A stretch of DNA of 23,361 nucleotides from Actinomycetota bacterium (GTDB lineage: Bacteria > Actinomycetota > Humimicrobiia > Humimicrobiales > Humimicrobiaceae), in contig JALHTA010000456.1 of NCBI GenBank assembly GCA_022865545.1, forward strand, positions 1 through 23,361, in the 5' to 3' direction. Below, piece after piece: positions 1 to 8,437 of the stretch (the first letter of the stretch is position 1; each line of letters starts with the position of its first letter). The position numbers and the translations under genes were made by a program. Below the pieces are notes generated by a model, which saw only the letters and a list, made by a program, of their open reading frames with translations, was not told where the DNA came from and ran no database searches.

Positions 1-3000
1 ATAAATGATAGGATGGGGCTCGGGCTGGACAGCTGGGATATAGATTTTTACTTTGACCTTTTTGCAAATAAGATCGGCCGGAACCCCACCAATGTCGAAT
101 GCTTCCAGCTAAGCCAGGCAAATAGTGAACACTCGATACACTGGTTCTTTAAAGGTAAACTGATCCTTTATGGAAAAGAAGTCCCTCAAACTTTATTTCA
201 ACTTATCCAGGCTCCCCTGGAAGCCAATTCTTCAAACAGCCTTATAGCATTTAAGGATAATTCCAGCGCAATAAAGGGCTATAGAATTTCTACGATAATG
301 CCATCCAGCCCGGGATCTTGCTCGCCATTTATTGAAAGGCAAGCTACCTATCAGCTGATACTTACAGCAGAAACACATAATTTTCCGAGCGGGATAGCCC
401 CTTTCCCAGGTGCTGAGACAGGTACAGGGGGAAGAATAAGGGATGTCGAGGCTACCGGAAGAGGGGGACTTGTGATAGCAGGTACCGCCGGTTACTGTAC
501 GGGAAATTTAAACATCCCGGATTATGATATACCTGGTGAAGACAAAGATTTTATATACCCATCAAATATGGCCGCTCCTCTCGATATCATGATAGGGGAG
601 AGTAATGGCGCATCTGATTATGGAAACAAATTCGGTGAACCGGTGATCCAGGGTTTTACAAGGACATTTGGACAGAGACTCCCGGGTGGCCAGAGACGTG
701 AGTGGGTAAAACCTATAATGTTTAGCGGCGGCATAGGACAGATGGATGGCAGGCATACTGCCAAGGAAGAACCTGGGAGAAGCATGCTTATAATCCAGAT
801 AGGGGGACCTGCCTATAGGATAGGAGTAGGCGGCGGTGCTGCCTCCAGTCTTATTCAGGAAGAGGCCCGGGAAGAGCTGGATTTTAATGCAGTCCAGAGG
901 GGAAATGCCCAGATGGAACAAAAACTTAACCGTGTTATCAGGGCATGTATTGAAATGGGGAATGAGAACCCAATATTAAGTGTTCATGACCAGGGAGCAG
1001 GCGGTCCCTGTAATGTGCTAACAGAAATAGTAGAACCAGCAGGCGGAAGGATAGAAATAAGGAGTATAGCGCTCGGGGACCGGACAATGTCAGTTCTTGA
1101 GATATGGAGTGCAGAATACCAGGAAAGAAATGCATTCCTTATTCCTGCTAAAAAACTTGATCTTCTCCAGTCCATCTGTGACAGGGAAAAGGTAAACCTT
1201 GAAAACCTGGGAGAAATAACCGGAGATGGAAGAATAGTGGTCCATGATAAAGATGACGGTACGACTCCCGTTGATCTGGATCTTGGACAGATACTTTTAA
1301 ATATACCGCAGAAGACATTTGAGCTCGAAAGCATTGAAAAGCCCTTAAAAAAACTTGATATCCCGCAAGACCTTTCTGCAGAGGATGCCCTAAGGATGGT
1401 ATTTAAGCTTCCATCCGTAGGTTCCAAAGGTTTTCTTGTACGAAAAGTCGACAGGAGCGTTACTGGTCTTATCGCCTGTCAGCAATGCTGCGGACCTCTG
1501 CAGCTTCCTGTATCTGATGTAGCTGTTACGGCACAGAGCCATTTTGGTCATACCGGTGCCGCAATCTCTATAGGGGAGCAGCCGCTAAAGATAATGGTGG
1601 ATGCTGCTGCAGGAGCAAGGATGTCAGTTGCAGAAGCACTTACAAATATGGTATGGGCAAAGATCAGTGACCTAAAGGATATTAAATGCTCTGTGAACTG
1701 GATGTGGCCGGCAAAACTTCCAGGAGAAGGTGCCGAACTTCTAAAAGCAGCAGAAGCCCTTAGCAATATGATGAAGGACCTCGGGATTGCTGCAGACGGA
1801 GGCAAAGACAGCGTGTCCATGGCTGCACAGGTAAAAGACGAGATAGTAAAGGCACCCAATGAAGTAGTAATATCCGCTTATGTGAGTGTTCCGGATATAA
1901 GGAAAACGATAACTCCTGATATAAAAATGCCAGGTAGAAGCAAGCTGGCATTGATCGATATCTCAGGCGGTAAAAACCGTATGGGAGGATCTGCACTGGC
2001 TCAAGTACTTGGGGAACTGGGAGAGACCTCTCCCGATGTAGACGATCCACTGAAACTTGCTAACACCTTTAATGCTGTCCAGAAGCTTATTGACGATGGT
2101 CTTATACTGGCCGGACATGATAGAAGTGATGGAGGTCTTGTTACCACCATTATAGAAATGGCCATGTCAGGAAATTGCGGGATAGAAATAGATCTCCATG
2201 CATCAGGTGATAGTATTATTAGCCAGCTCTTTTCTGAAGAGCTCGGACTGGTAATAGAATATAGCCCGGATAATGAAAAAGAGATAATAGAAGTGCTGAC
2301 AGATCACGGGATTTCAATTATACCGCTTGGAGAGACATCAGAAGATAGAAAAGTCATTATCAGGTCAAAGGGAAAGACAGTGATCAATAAAGATACCGGC
2401 ACGCTTCTATGCTGGTGGGAAGACATAAGCGATAAGCTTGAAAAGCAACAAATGGATCCAGTGCTTGCCATGGAGCAGGCAGGGTCACATAAAAGAAATA
2501 ATCCTGAATACAAACTGAGTTTTACACCTGGCAGGACGTCTGAGGAGATTCTGAAGCAAAAAGATAAGCCCAGAGTAGCCATACTCCGAGAGGAAGGAAG
2601 TAATGGAGATAGGGAGATGGCCTCAGCATTCTACATGGCTGGTTTTGAAGTCTGGGATGTGGCAGTAACAGACCTATTGTCCGGAGCAGTGACACTAGAT
2701 GATTTCAGGGGTGCAGTGTTTGTAGGCGGTTTTTCATATGCCGATGTCCTTGACAGTGCAAAAGGCTGGGCAGGTACCATAAGATTTAATCCAAGGCTTA
2801 AAGATATGTTCGACAGATTTTACGATAGGTCCGATGCATTCTCCCTGGGAGTCTGTAATGGATGCCAGCTGATGGCCCTTTTAGGCTGGGTACCCTGGAA
2901 GGGGCTTGAAGAAGTAAAACAGCCAAGGTTTATAGCCAATCCTTCTGGAAGGTTAGAATCCAGGTGGGTCACTGTAGCAATAAACAGCAGTCCTTCAATA

Positions 3001-3363
3001 ATGCTTGAAGGTATGGAAGGCTCAAAGCTGGGCGTATGGGTAAATCATGGTGAAGGTTTTTTTAATTGTCCGGACGGGGATATTTTTAAAAAGATCAAGA
3101 AGAAGGGACTGGTTCCAACAACATTTTTAGACGATATGGGAATTCCCACTGAAAAATATCCTTTTAATCCCAACAGCTCCCCGGAAGGAATATCTTCATT
3201 ATGCTCACCGGATGGAAGGCATCTTGCTATGATGCCTCATCCTGAAAGAGCATTTCTTGAATGGCAGTGGCCCTGGATGCCCGGGAACTGGAAAGAAAAG
3301 CTTGATGCCTCGCCCTGGTTAAAGATGTTCCAGAATGCCAGGAAATGGTGCGACGACCACTGA
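1..3363 (+). CDS. purL: Phosphoribosylformylglycinamidine synthase, large single-chain form (5' end outside window)
   Basis: This enzyme converts FGAR, glutamine and ATP to FGAM, the fourth step of purine synthesis, in the cytosol. The frame is open to base 1, so the true start lies upstream. About 180 N-terminal residues (the PurS-like domain) appear to be missing compared with E. coli PurL (about 1295 aa). Residue numbers here count from the ATG at 13. Seen in order are the linker with NSEHS, the two AIRS-like ATP-binding halves (GGGAASS, HDQGAGG, later HDRSDGG), and a C-terminal class I glutamine amidotransferase domain with nucleophile C948 in GVCNGC and the H1076/E1078 pair in PHPER. Sequence blocks such as MGLGLDSWD, WFFKGKL and DYGNKFGEPV match my memory of human FGAM synthase better than E. 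coli PurL. It is the first visible gene of the purine block; purF follows after 167 bp. Confidence 0.96.
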   Translation: MNDRMGLGLDSWDIDFYFDLFANKIGRNPTNVECFQLSQANSEHSIHWFFKGKLILYGKEVPQTLFQLIQAPLEANSSNSLIAFKDNSSAIKGYRISTIMPSSPGSCSPFIERQATYQLILTAETHNFPSGIAPFPGAETGTGGRIRDVEATGRGGLVIAGTAGYCTGNLNIPDYDIPGEDKDFIYPSNMAAPLDIMIGESNGASDYGNKFGEPVIQGFTRTFGQRLPGGQRREWVKPIMFSGGIGQMDGRHTAKEEPGRSMLIIQIGGPAYRIGVGGGAASSLIQEEAREELDFNAVQRGNAQMEQKLNRVIRACIEMGNENPILSVHDQGAGGPCNVLTEIVEPAGGRIEIRSIALGDRTMSVLEIWSAEYQERNAFLIPAKKLDLLQSICDREKVNLENLGEITGDGRIVVHDKDDGTTPVDLDLGQILLNIPQKTFELESIEKPLKKLDIPQDLSAEDALRMVFKLPSVGSKGFLVRKVDRSVTGLIACQQCCGPLQLPVSDVAVTAQSHFGHTGAAISIGEQPLKIMVDAAAGARMSVAEALTNMVWAKISDLKDIKCSVNWMWPAKLPGEGAELLKAAEALSNMMKDLGIAADGGKDSVSMAAQVKDEIVKAPNEVVISAYVSVPDIRKTITPDIKMPGRSKLALIDISGGKNRMGGSALAQVLGELGETSPDVDDPLKLANTFNAVQKLIDDGLILAGHDRSDGGLVTTIIEMAMSGNCGIEIDLHASGDSIISQLFSEELGLVIEYSPDNEKEIIEVLTDHGISIIPLGETSEDRKVIIRSKGKTVINKDTGTLLCWWEDISDKLEKQQMDPVLAMEQAGSHKRNNPEYKLSFTPGRTSEEILKQKDKPRVAILREEGSNGDREMASAFYMAGFEVWDVAVTDLLSGAVTLDDFRGAVFVGGFSYADVLDSAKGWAGTIRFNPRLKDMFDRFYDRSDAFSLGVCNGCQLMALLGWVPWKGLEEVKQPRFIANPSGRLESRWVTVAINSSPSIMLEGMEGSKLGVWVNHGEGFFNCPDGDIFKKIKKKGLVPTTFLDDMGIPTEKYPFNPNSSPEGISSLCSPDGRHLAMMPHPERAFLEWQWPWMPGNWKEKLDASPWLKMFQNARKWCDDH

Positions 3364-3400
3364 TGAGACGCATTTGAAAAATATAAGGGAACTGGATTTA

Positions 3401-3440
3401 AGAATATATTATATTTGATATAATATTCTTTCGGTTTTTT
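3401..3440 (+). terminator. AT-rich hairpin with T-tract after purL (weak terminator candidate)
   Basis: An imperfect stem pairs 3401-3414 with 3418-3429 (12 bp with a 2-nt bulge and a 3-nt loop). It is followed after 5 nt by six T residues (3435-3440). The stem contains almost only A and T, so it may be too weak to terminate. The same bases hold a good -10 element, so the palindrome may be a promoter feature instead. Confidence 0.3.
3416..3424 (+). promoter_or_regulatory. Candidate extended -10 promoter for purF-purM-purN
   Basis: The bases TGATATAAT form a perfect extended -10 (TGn plus TATAAT) about 107 bp before the purF start. No convincing -35 hexamer lies 16-18 bp upstream, which extended -10 promoters can tolerate. 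No purine riboswitch core was recognised between this site and purF. Confidence 0.4.
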
Positions 3441-3530
3441 ATTGGAGTGCACAGGATTTTAGATTAGAATAGAAGTGTATTTGAAAGCCTGGTTAAATTA
3501 TTTAGTATGATCGGCGTGAAATAGAGAAAA

Positions 3531-5012
3531 ATGGTAAATATGAATATTGATAAAAATACCAATAGCGCAGATGTAAAAGTGTTTATACCTGGGGAACGGA
3601 TAAAAGATGAATGCGGTGTTTTCGGGATTTATGCACCTGAAAAAAAAGTAGCAGATATTATATTTTACGGCCTCCAGGCACTTCAGCACCGCGGGCAGGA
3701 AAGTGCCGGTATAGCTGTATCTGATGGAGACGATATTCTAGTCTTTAAAGACCTTGGACTTGTTGCCCAGGTTTTCAATGAACAGAATATTGTACCTCTT
3801 ACGGGATATACAGGCATCGGTCATACCCGCTATTCTACAAGGGGAAAGAATGTATGGCAAAACTCCCAGCCAATATACAGGATGTTTAAGAATGAAAGCT
3901 TCGCTGTGGCCCATAATGGAAACCTTATTAATATAAGCGAGCTAAGAAAAAAACAAGCTGCAAAAGGGATCAAATTCGAAACCACAACTGATACGGAGGT
4001 TGTAGCATCCCTTATTGAAGGTTCTGCATGCGAAAATATAGAAGAAGCGATAAAAGACGCAACTTCTAAACTCAAAGGTTCATACTCACTACTGATACTT
4101 ACGAAAGATAAACTGTTTGGAATAAGGGACCCTCACGGATTCCGGCCGCTGGTACTTGGAAGCCTTGATGGAAATTATGTCATAGCTTCCGAAACATGTG
4201 CCCTCGATATAATAGATGCAAGATTTATCAGGGAAGTGGACCCGGGAGAGATAATCGTGATAGATAAGGACGGTCTGAGGTCACAGATGCTTCTTCAGGT
4301 TGAAAGGACATCCATGTGCGTTTTTGAACTCATATATTTTGCACGTCCTGACAGCTATATACATGATAAGAATATGTTTAAGGTTAGGCACAGGATGGGC
4401 AAACAGCTTGCCAAAGAATCTCCAGTGGATGCTGATATTGTTATATCCGTTCCTGATTCTGGAACTCCTGCGGCGATCGGATACTCTGCAGCTTCAAAGA
4501 TACCATATGCGGAAGGTTTTATAAAAAACAGGTATATAGGAAGGACATTTATTCAGCCCGAACAGGCAGTAAGGGAGATAAGTGTAAGGCTGAAGCTGAA
4601 TCCTTTAAAAGAGATCATTAAGGATAAAAGGATAATAGTTGTTGATGATTCGATCGTAAGGGGGAATACCTCAAGAAAGATCGTTAAGATGCTGTATAAA
4701 TCAGGAGCAAGGGAAGTTCATATGAGGATAAGCTCACCACCGCTACTCTTCCCCTGTTATTATGGCATAGACATGGCTACAAAAAAGGAATTCATTGCCA
4801 ATCACAAGACGGTTGAAGATATCAGGAGGTTTCTCAATGTTGACAGTTTGAGATATCTAAGTATAGATGGGCTGGAAAGGGCCATAGGGGAATCAAGAGA
4901 TAAATTCTGTTTTGCATGCTTTAATGGGGATTATCCGGTCCAGAGCCGGGAGAACCTTGATTATGATAAATTTTCATTGGACAAGGAGGAAAAAATCTCT
5001 TCTAATGCCTAA
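3531..5012 (+). CDS. purF: Amidophosphoribosyltransferase, [4Fe-4S] type with propeptide
   Basis: PurF transfers ammonia from glutamine to PRPP, giving phosphoribosylamine, the committed step of purine synthesis. The N-terminal Ntn-hydrolase glutaminase domain shows ECGVFG at residues 27-32. C28 is the expected nucleophile, exposed after removal of a 27-residue propeptide. The C-terminal phosphoribosyltransferase domain carries the PRPP loop VVDDSIVRGNTS (residues 370-381). Four cysteines, C263, C409, C460 and C463, match the positions of the [4Fe-4S] ligands of the Bacillus subtilis-type enzyme, which is oxygen sensitive and fits an anaerobe. The length of 493 aa is normal. The ATG at 3531 follows a weak GAGAAAA; the ATG at 3540 is an alternative. 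The stop codon overlaps the start of purM, suggesting translational coupling. Confidence 0.97.
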   Translation: MVNMNIDKNTNSADVKVFIPGERIKDECGVFGIYAPEKKVADIIFYGLQALQHRGQESAGIAVSDGDDILVFKDLGLVAQVFNEQNIVPLTGYTGIGHTRYSTRGKNVWQNSQPIYRMFKNESFAVAHNGNLINISELRKKQAAKGIKFETTTDTEVVASLIEGSACENIEEAIKDATSKLKGSYSLLILTKDKLFGIRDPHGFRPLVLGSLDGNYVIASETCALDIIDARFIREVDPGEIIVIDKDGLRSQMLLQVERTSMCVFELIYFARPDSYIHDKNMFKVRHRMGKQLAKESPVDADIVISVPDSGTPAAIGYSAASKIPYAEGFIKNRYIGRTFIQPEQAVREISVRLKLNPLKEIIKDKRIIVVDDSIVRGNTSRKIVKMLYKSGAREVHMRISSPPLLFPCYYGIDMATKKEFIANHKTVEDIRRFLNVDSLRYLSIDGLERAIGESRDKFCFACFNGDYPVQSRENLDYDKFSLDKEEKISSNA

Positions 5013-6066
5013 AGATAATGATTCCAAAAATAGCCGGTTCACCTATAAGGATTCCGGGGTGGATATAGGCAAAGCCAATAGTATGCTATCCGGTCTAAAG
5101 AAAACAATCAATTCAACACATAATAAAAATGTATTAAGCGACCTTTCTTCATTTTGTGGTCTTTTCAGGCTTGACAGTAGCAAATACAAAGATCCTGTCC
5201 TTGCATCTTCTACGGATGGAGTGGGCACAAAGCTGATACTTGCCAGACAAACTGGTATCTATTATGGCGTGGGCCAGGACCTTGTAGCAATGAGTATAAA
5301 TGATCTGGTCTGCTGCGGAGCAAAACCGCTGTTCTTCCTGGATTATATTGCATGCGGCAGAATAGATCAGGAAAAGATAAGTTCCATTATTACATCAGTA
5401 GCAAATGCCTGTAAATATTGCGACACCGCTCTTCTGGGTGGAGAAACCGCAGAGATGCCTGATATGTATGCTGACGATGAAGTAGATCTTGCAGGATTTG
5501 CAGTGGGTATAGTAGAAAGGGACAGTATATTAAAACCATCCCTGGTAAATAAGGGAGATATAATAGTAGGTCTTTCATCTTCAGGTCTTCACTCCAATGG
5601 ATTTTCACTTGTCAGAAAAATAGTTGAAGCAAACAGGCTTGATCTTGAAAGTATGCCGGAATGGACCGGAGGCAAAAAACTTAAAAGTTTGCTCCTTACT
5701 CCCACAAGATTATATTCCCCGATCACTGAAGAGATCCTTGGTAATGATAAAATAGAAGTAAAGGGGATCGCCAATATAACCGGCGGGGGATTCTATGATA
5801 ATATAGACCGTATAATCCTTAAAAACATGGATGCGATTATATATAAAGACAGATGGAAGGTCCCTCCAGTTTTTACTGCACTCCAGGATATGGGAAATAT
5901 CTCCGGAAAAGAGATGTTTCATGTATTCAATATGGGGATAGGCTTGGTAATGATCATAAGCCCTTCAAGCATCGGGGATCTAAGGGAATGTGCCGGGGTA
6001 AAAGGCGAGGATATAATAATTATTGGTGAAATAACCGGCGGTACCGGAAAGGTACATGTAAAATAG
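5005..6066 (+). CDS. purM: Phosphoribosylformylglycinamidine cyclo-ligase (AIR synthetase)
   Basis: PurM closes the imidazole ring, turning FGAM and ATP into AIR, the fifth step of the pathway. The frame is open from 4912, but I place the start at ATG 5005. From there the protein begins MPKDND and gives the family length (353 aa); the preceding 31 codons overlap purF and do not look like PurM. An AAGGAGGA sequence at 4983-4990 lies 14 nt upstream, a longer gap than usual. The ATG lies inside the purF stop region (8-bp overlap). Family hallmarks are visible: DGVGTKL in the ATP-binding N-terminal half, the conserved GGETAEMPDMY block, and the C-terminal FNMGIG motif. It acts directly after PurL. 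Confidence 0.96.
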   Translation: MPKDNDSKNSRFTYKDSGVDIGKANSMLSGLKKTINSTHNKNVLSDLSSFCGLFRLDSSKYKDPVLASSTDGVGTKLILARQTGIYYGVGQDLVAMSINDLVCCGAKPLFFLDYIACGRIDQEKISSIITSVANACKYCDTALLGGETAEMPDMYADDEVDLAGFAVGIVERDSILKPSLVNKGDIIVGLSSSGLHSNGFSLVRKIVEANRLDLESMPEWTGGKKLKSLLLTPTRLYSPITEEILGNDKIEVKGIANITGGGFYDNIDRIILKNMDAIIYKDRWKVPPVFTALQDMGNISGKEMFHVFNMGIGLVMIISPSSIGDLRECAGVKGEDIIIIGEITGGTGKVHVK

Positions 6067-6079
6067 GCTCCCAGGGGAA

Positions 6080-6694
6080 ATGATGAGAAAAAAAATTGCA
6101 GTATTTGCTTCAGGTTTCGGATCCAATCTCCAGGCTCTTATCGATTTTAATACTGATGGAGACCTGGGTGGCGACATAGCTCTTGTATTTAGCAATGATC
6201 CTAAAGCATTTGCGCTAAAAAGGGCTAAAAAGCACAATATTAGAGCAGGATCTATAAACCCTTCAGGATTTGCCAACCGCCAGGACTTTGAAGTGGAGAT
6301 ACTCAAGATCCTTAAAGAAGAAAAAATAGACCTGATAGTCCTTGCAGGGTATATGTTCCTACTAACCCCGCTTATTATTGGTGAATATAAAAACAGGATA
6401 CTAAATATCCATCCTGCACTTCTACCTTCATTTAAGGGTACTCGCGGAATTAAGGATGCCTTTGAGTATGGAACAAGGATAAGCGGAGTCACGGTACATT
6501 TTGTGGACGGGGAACCTGACAATGGCCCAATAATAATGCAGGCCCCTGTGTTTATAAGCCAGGATGACACCCTGGATGAATTTGAGAAAAAGATACATAA
6601 GGTCGAGCATAAAATATATCCGCAGGCAGTTAAGCTTTTTTGCGGGGACAAGCTTAAAATAGAAGGAAGAAAAGTAGAAATACTTCCGGAATGA
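6080..6694 (+). CDS. purN: Phosphoribosylglycinamide formyltransferase, 10-formyl-THF dependent
   Basis: PurN formylates GAR to FGAR using 10-formyltetrahydrofolate, the third step of the pathway. The 204-aa length is typical. The N-terminal GFGSNLQAL matches the phosphate-binding region. The catalytic triad of the family is present as N109 and H111 in NIHPALLPSF and D147 in DGEPDNGP. The start at 6080 is one of two adjacent ATG codons. The CAGGGGAA just before them gives better spacing for the second (6083), so the protein may begin one residue later. The gene lies 13 bp after purM and is almost certainly co-transcribed. Since GAR formylation here needs folate, the cell must supply formyl-THF. 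Confidence 0.96.
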   Translation: MMRKKIAVFASGFGSNLQALIDFNTDGDLGGDIALVFSNDPKAFALKRAKKHNIRAGSINPSGFANRQDFEVEILKILKEEKIDLIVLAGYMFLLTPLIIGEYKNRILNIHPALLPSFKGTRGIKDAFEYGTRISGVTVHFVDGEPDNGPIIMQAPVFISQDDTLDEFEKKIHKVEHKIYPQAVKLFCGDKLKIEGRKVEILPE

Positions 6695-6828
6695 TTATTT
6701 AACTACCAGGGGATTAATCTTTGATTTAGAGTCCTTTAATCCTAATAGATATTATTTCTTTATTAGAAAAAGTATCAATAAAATTTATTTTGATTTATTA
6801 ATATTAATACGATAGATAGGTATTTATA

Positions 6829-8418
6829 ATGATAGAGGTAAAAAGAGCCCTTATAAGTGTTTCCGATAAAAAAGGAATAGTCGATTTTGCACGAACCCTG
6901 GAGAAAGCAGGAGTAGAAATAATATCCACGGGAGGTACTTATGCAAAGCTTTCAGAGGCAGGTATAAAAGTAAAGAAAGTAGATGAATTAACAGGTTTTC
7001 CCGAGATGATGGACGGAAGAGTAAAGACTCTTCATCCCATGGTCCATGGGGGCATACTTGCAGACAGAAATAAGAAGGAACACATGGATGAGATCGACGC
7101 AGCCGGTATACTTCCCATTGATATGGTAGTCGTAAATCTCTATCCATTCAAAGAGACAATCTCTAAACTGGATGTCACATTAGAGGATGCTATAGAAAAT
7201 ATTGATATAGGTGGTCCTACGATGATTAGAAGTGCCGCAAAGAATAATGGCAGCGTAGCAGTTATTGTCGATCCGGGAGATTACCAAAAGATCTCAGATG
7301 AACTTGAGAAGAATTCTGGAAAACTCTCAGGTGATACTCTTTTTTCTCTTGCAGTAAAAGCATTCCAGCATACTTGCGAATATGACAGTGTGATCTTTGA
7401 GTATCTCGGTAAAAGGACACCCCAATACAAGGTTGGAACTTTTTCCCAAAACCTTGATCTCAAATTTGAGAAAATACAGGATCTTAGGTATGGAGAAAAT
7501 CCTCATCAGAAGGCAGCTTATTACAGGTCCTCTCTGGCGGGAAAAGATACTATTGTAAACTCTGTTCAGTTGCAGGGTAAGGAACTATCCTATAATAATA
7601 TATTGGACACCAATGCTGCATTTTTTATAGTAAAAGAATTTGCAGAACCATGTGTATCAGTTATAAAGCATAATAATCCATGTGGCGCTGCAATAGGAAA
7701 TAGTATAGCCGAAGCTTATCAGAGGGCATATGAATGTGATCCGGTATCGGCTTTTGGAAGTGTTGTTGCAAGCAATATGAAGTGGACAAAGGAAGCAGCC
7801 GGGCTGCTTTCCGATAATTATGTAGAGGTCCTTATTGCTCCTGACTTTGATCAAGAAGCCCTAAAAATACACTTGGAGAAACCAAACTTAAGGATACTCA
7901 AAATAGACTTTGACCTTAAAGCCAATATTGACAGGATAAGCTCTGATGGTTTTTTGCTGAATAATAAAGATCTGAAAAGCATCGATGGTGGAATGATCAT
8001 ACAGGACCTTGATGAAGGTACCGATAACAGGGAGCAGATGAAGGTAGTAACAAAAATACAGCCTACTGAAGCTCAGTGGAAGGATCTTTTATTTGGCTGG
8101 CAGATAGTCAAGAATGTAAAATCTAATGCGATAGTCCTTACGGCGGACGGAAGCACAGTGGGTGTAGGAGTTGGACAGATGAGCAGGATAGACGCCGCCA
8201 AACTTGCTGTAAACAAATCTTCAGGAAGATGCAAAGGCTCAATAATGGCTTCAGATGCATTCTTTCCGTTTAAAGATGTCGCAGAACTTGCAGCCCAGAA
8301 CGGAATACTTGCCATAATACAACCAGGCGGTTCCGTAAATGATGAGGAAACGATAGAGACTTGCGATAAATACAGGATACCCATGGTGTTTACAGGAAAA
8401 AGGCATTTTAAGCATTGA
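6829..8418 (+). CDS. purH: Bifunctional AICAR transformylase / IMP cyclohydrolase
   Basis: PurH carries out the last two steps to IMP: formylation of AICAR with 10-formyl-THF and ring closure. The N-terminal IMP cyclohydrolase (MGS-like) domain shows ALISVSDKKG and GRVKTLHP. The C-terminal transformylase domain shows the catalytic K280-H281 in IKHNNPCGAA and a C-terminal DAFFPFKD block. The length of 529 aa is full. The ATG at 6829 is preceded only by a weak purine stretch. The 134-bp gap from purN is very AT-rich and could hold a promoter, but no hexamer pair with good spacing stands out. mobA follows after 19 bp. Confidence 0.97.
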   Translation: MIEVKRALISVSDKKGIVDFARTLEKAGVEIISTGGTYAKLSEAGIKVKKVDELTGFPEMMDGRVKTLHPMVHGGILADRNKKEHMDEIDAAGILPIDMVVVNLYPFKETISKLDVTLEDAIENIDIGGPTMIRSAAKNNGSVAVIVDPGDYQKISDELEKNSGKLSGDTLFSLAVKAFQHTCEYDSVIFEYLGKRTPQYKVGTFSQNLDLKFEKIQDLRYGENPHQKAAYYRSSLAGKDTIVNSVQLQGKELSYNNILDTNAAFFIVKEFAEPCVSVIKHNNPCGAAIGNSIAEAYQRAYECDPVSAFGSVVASNMKWTKEAAGLLSDNYVEVLIAPDFDQEALKIHLEKPNLRILKIDFDLKANIDRISSDGFLLNNKDLKSIDGGMIIQDLDEGTDNREQMKVVTKIQPTEAQWKDLLFGWQIVKNVKSNAIVLTADGSTVGVGVGQMSRIDAAKLAVNKSSGRCKGSIMASDAFFPFKDVAELAAQNGILAIIQPGGSVNDEETIETCDKYRIPMVFTGKRHFKH

Positions 8419-8437
8419 TCACATAAATTATAATAAT

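Noticed and set aside
984..1427. Open frame of 147 codons on the minus strand inside purL
   Set aside because: It is fully opposite a conserved part of PurL and has no family features or ribosome binding site.
4912..5004. Upstream extension of purM by 31 codons
   Set aside because: It overlaps purF out of frame, has no PurM similarity, and the ATG at 5005 gives the normal family length.
5980..6651. Open frame of 223 codons on the minus strand opposite purM/purN
   Set aside because: It lies antisense to well-identified purine genes, has Ser/Ile-rich composition typical of shadow frames, and shows no recognisable domain.
6735..6760. Stretch TTAATCCTAATAGATAT before purH, similar to the 5' end of a purine riboswitch
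   Set aside because: The rest of the aptamer (the conserved loop segments and the closing strand of P1) is missing; the similarity is confined to an AT-rich run.
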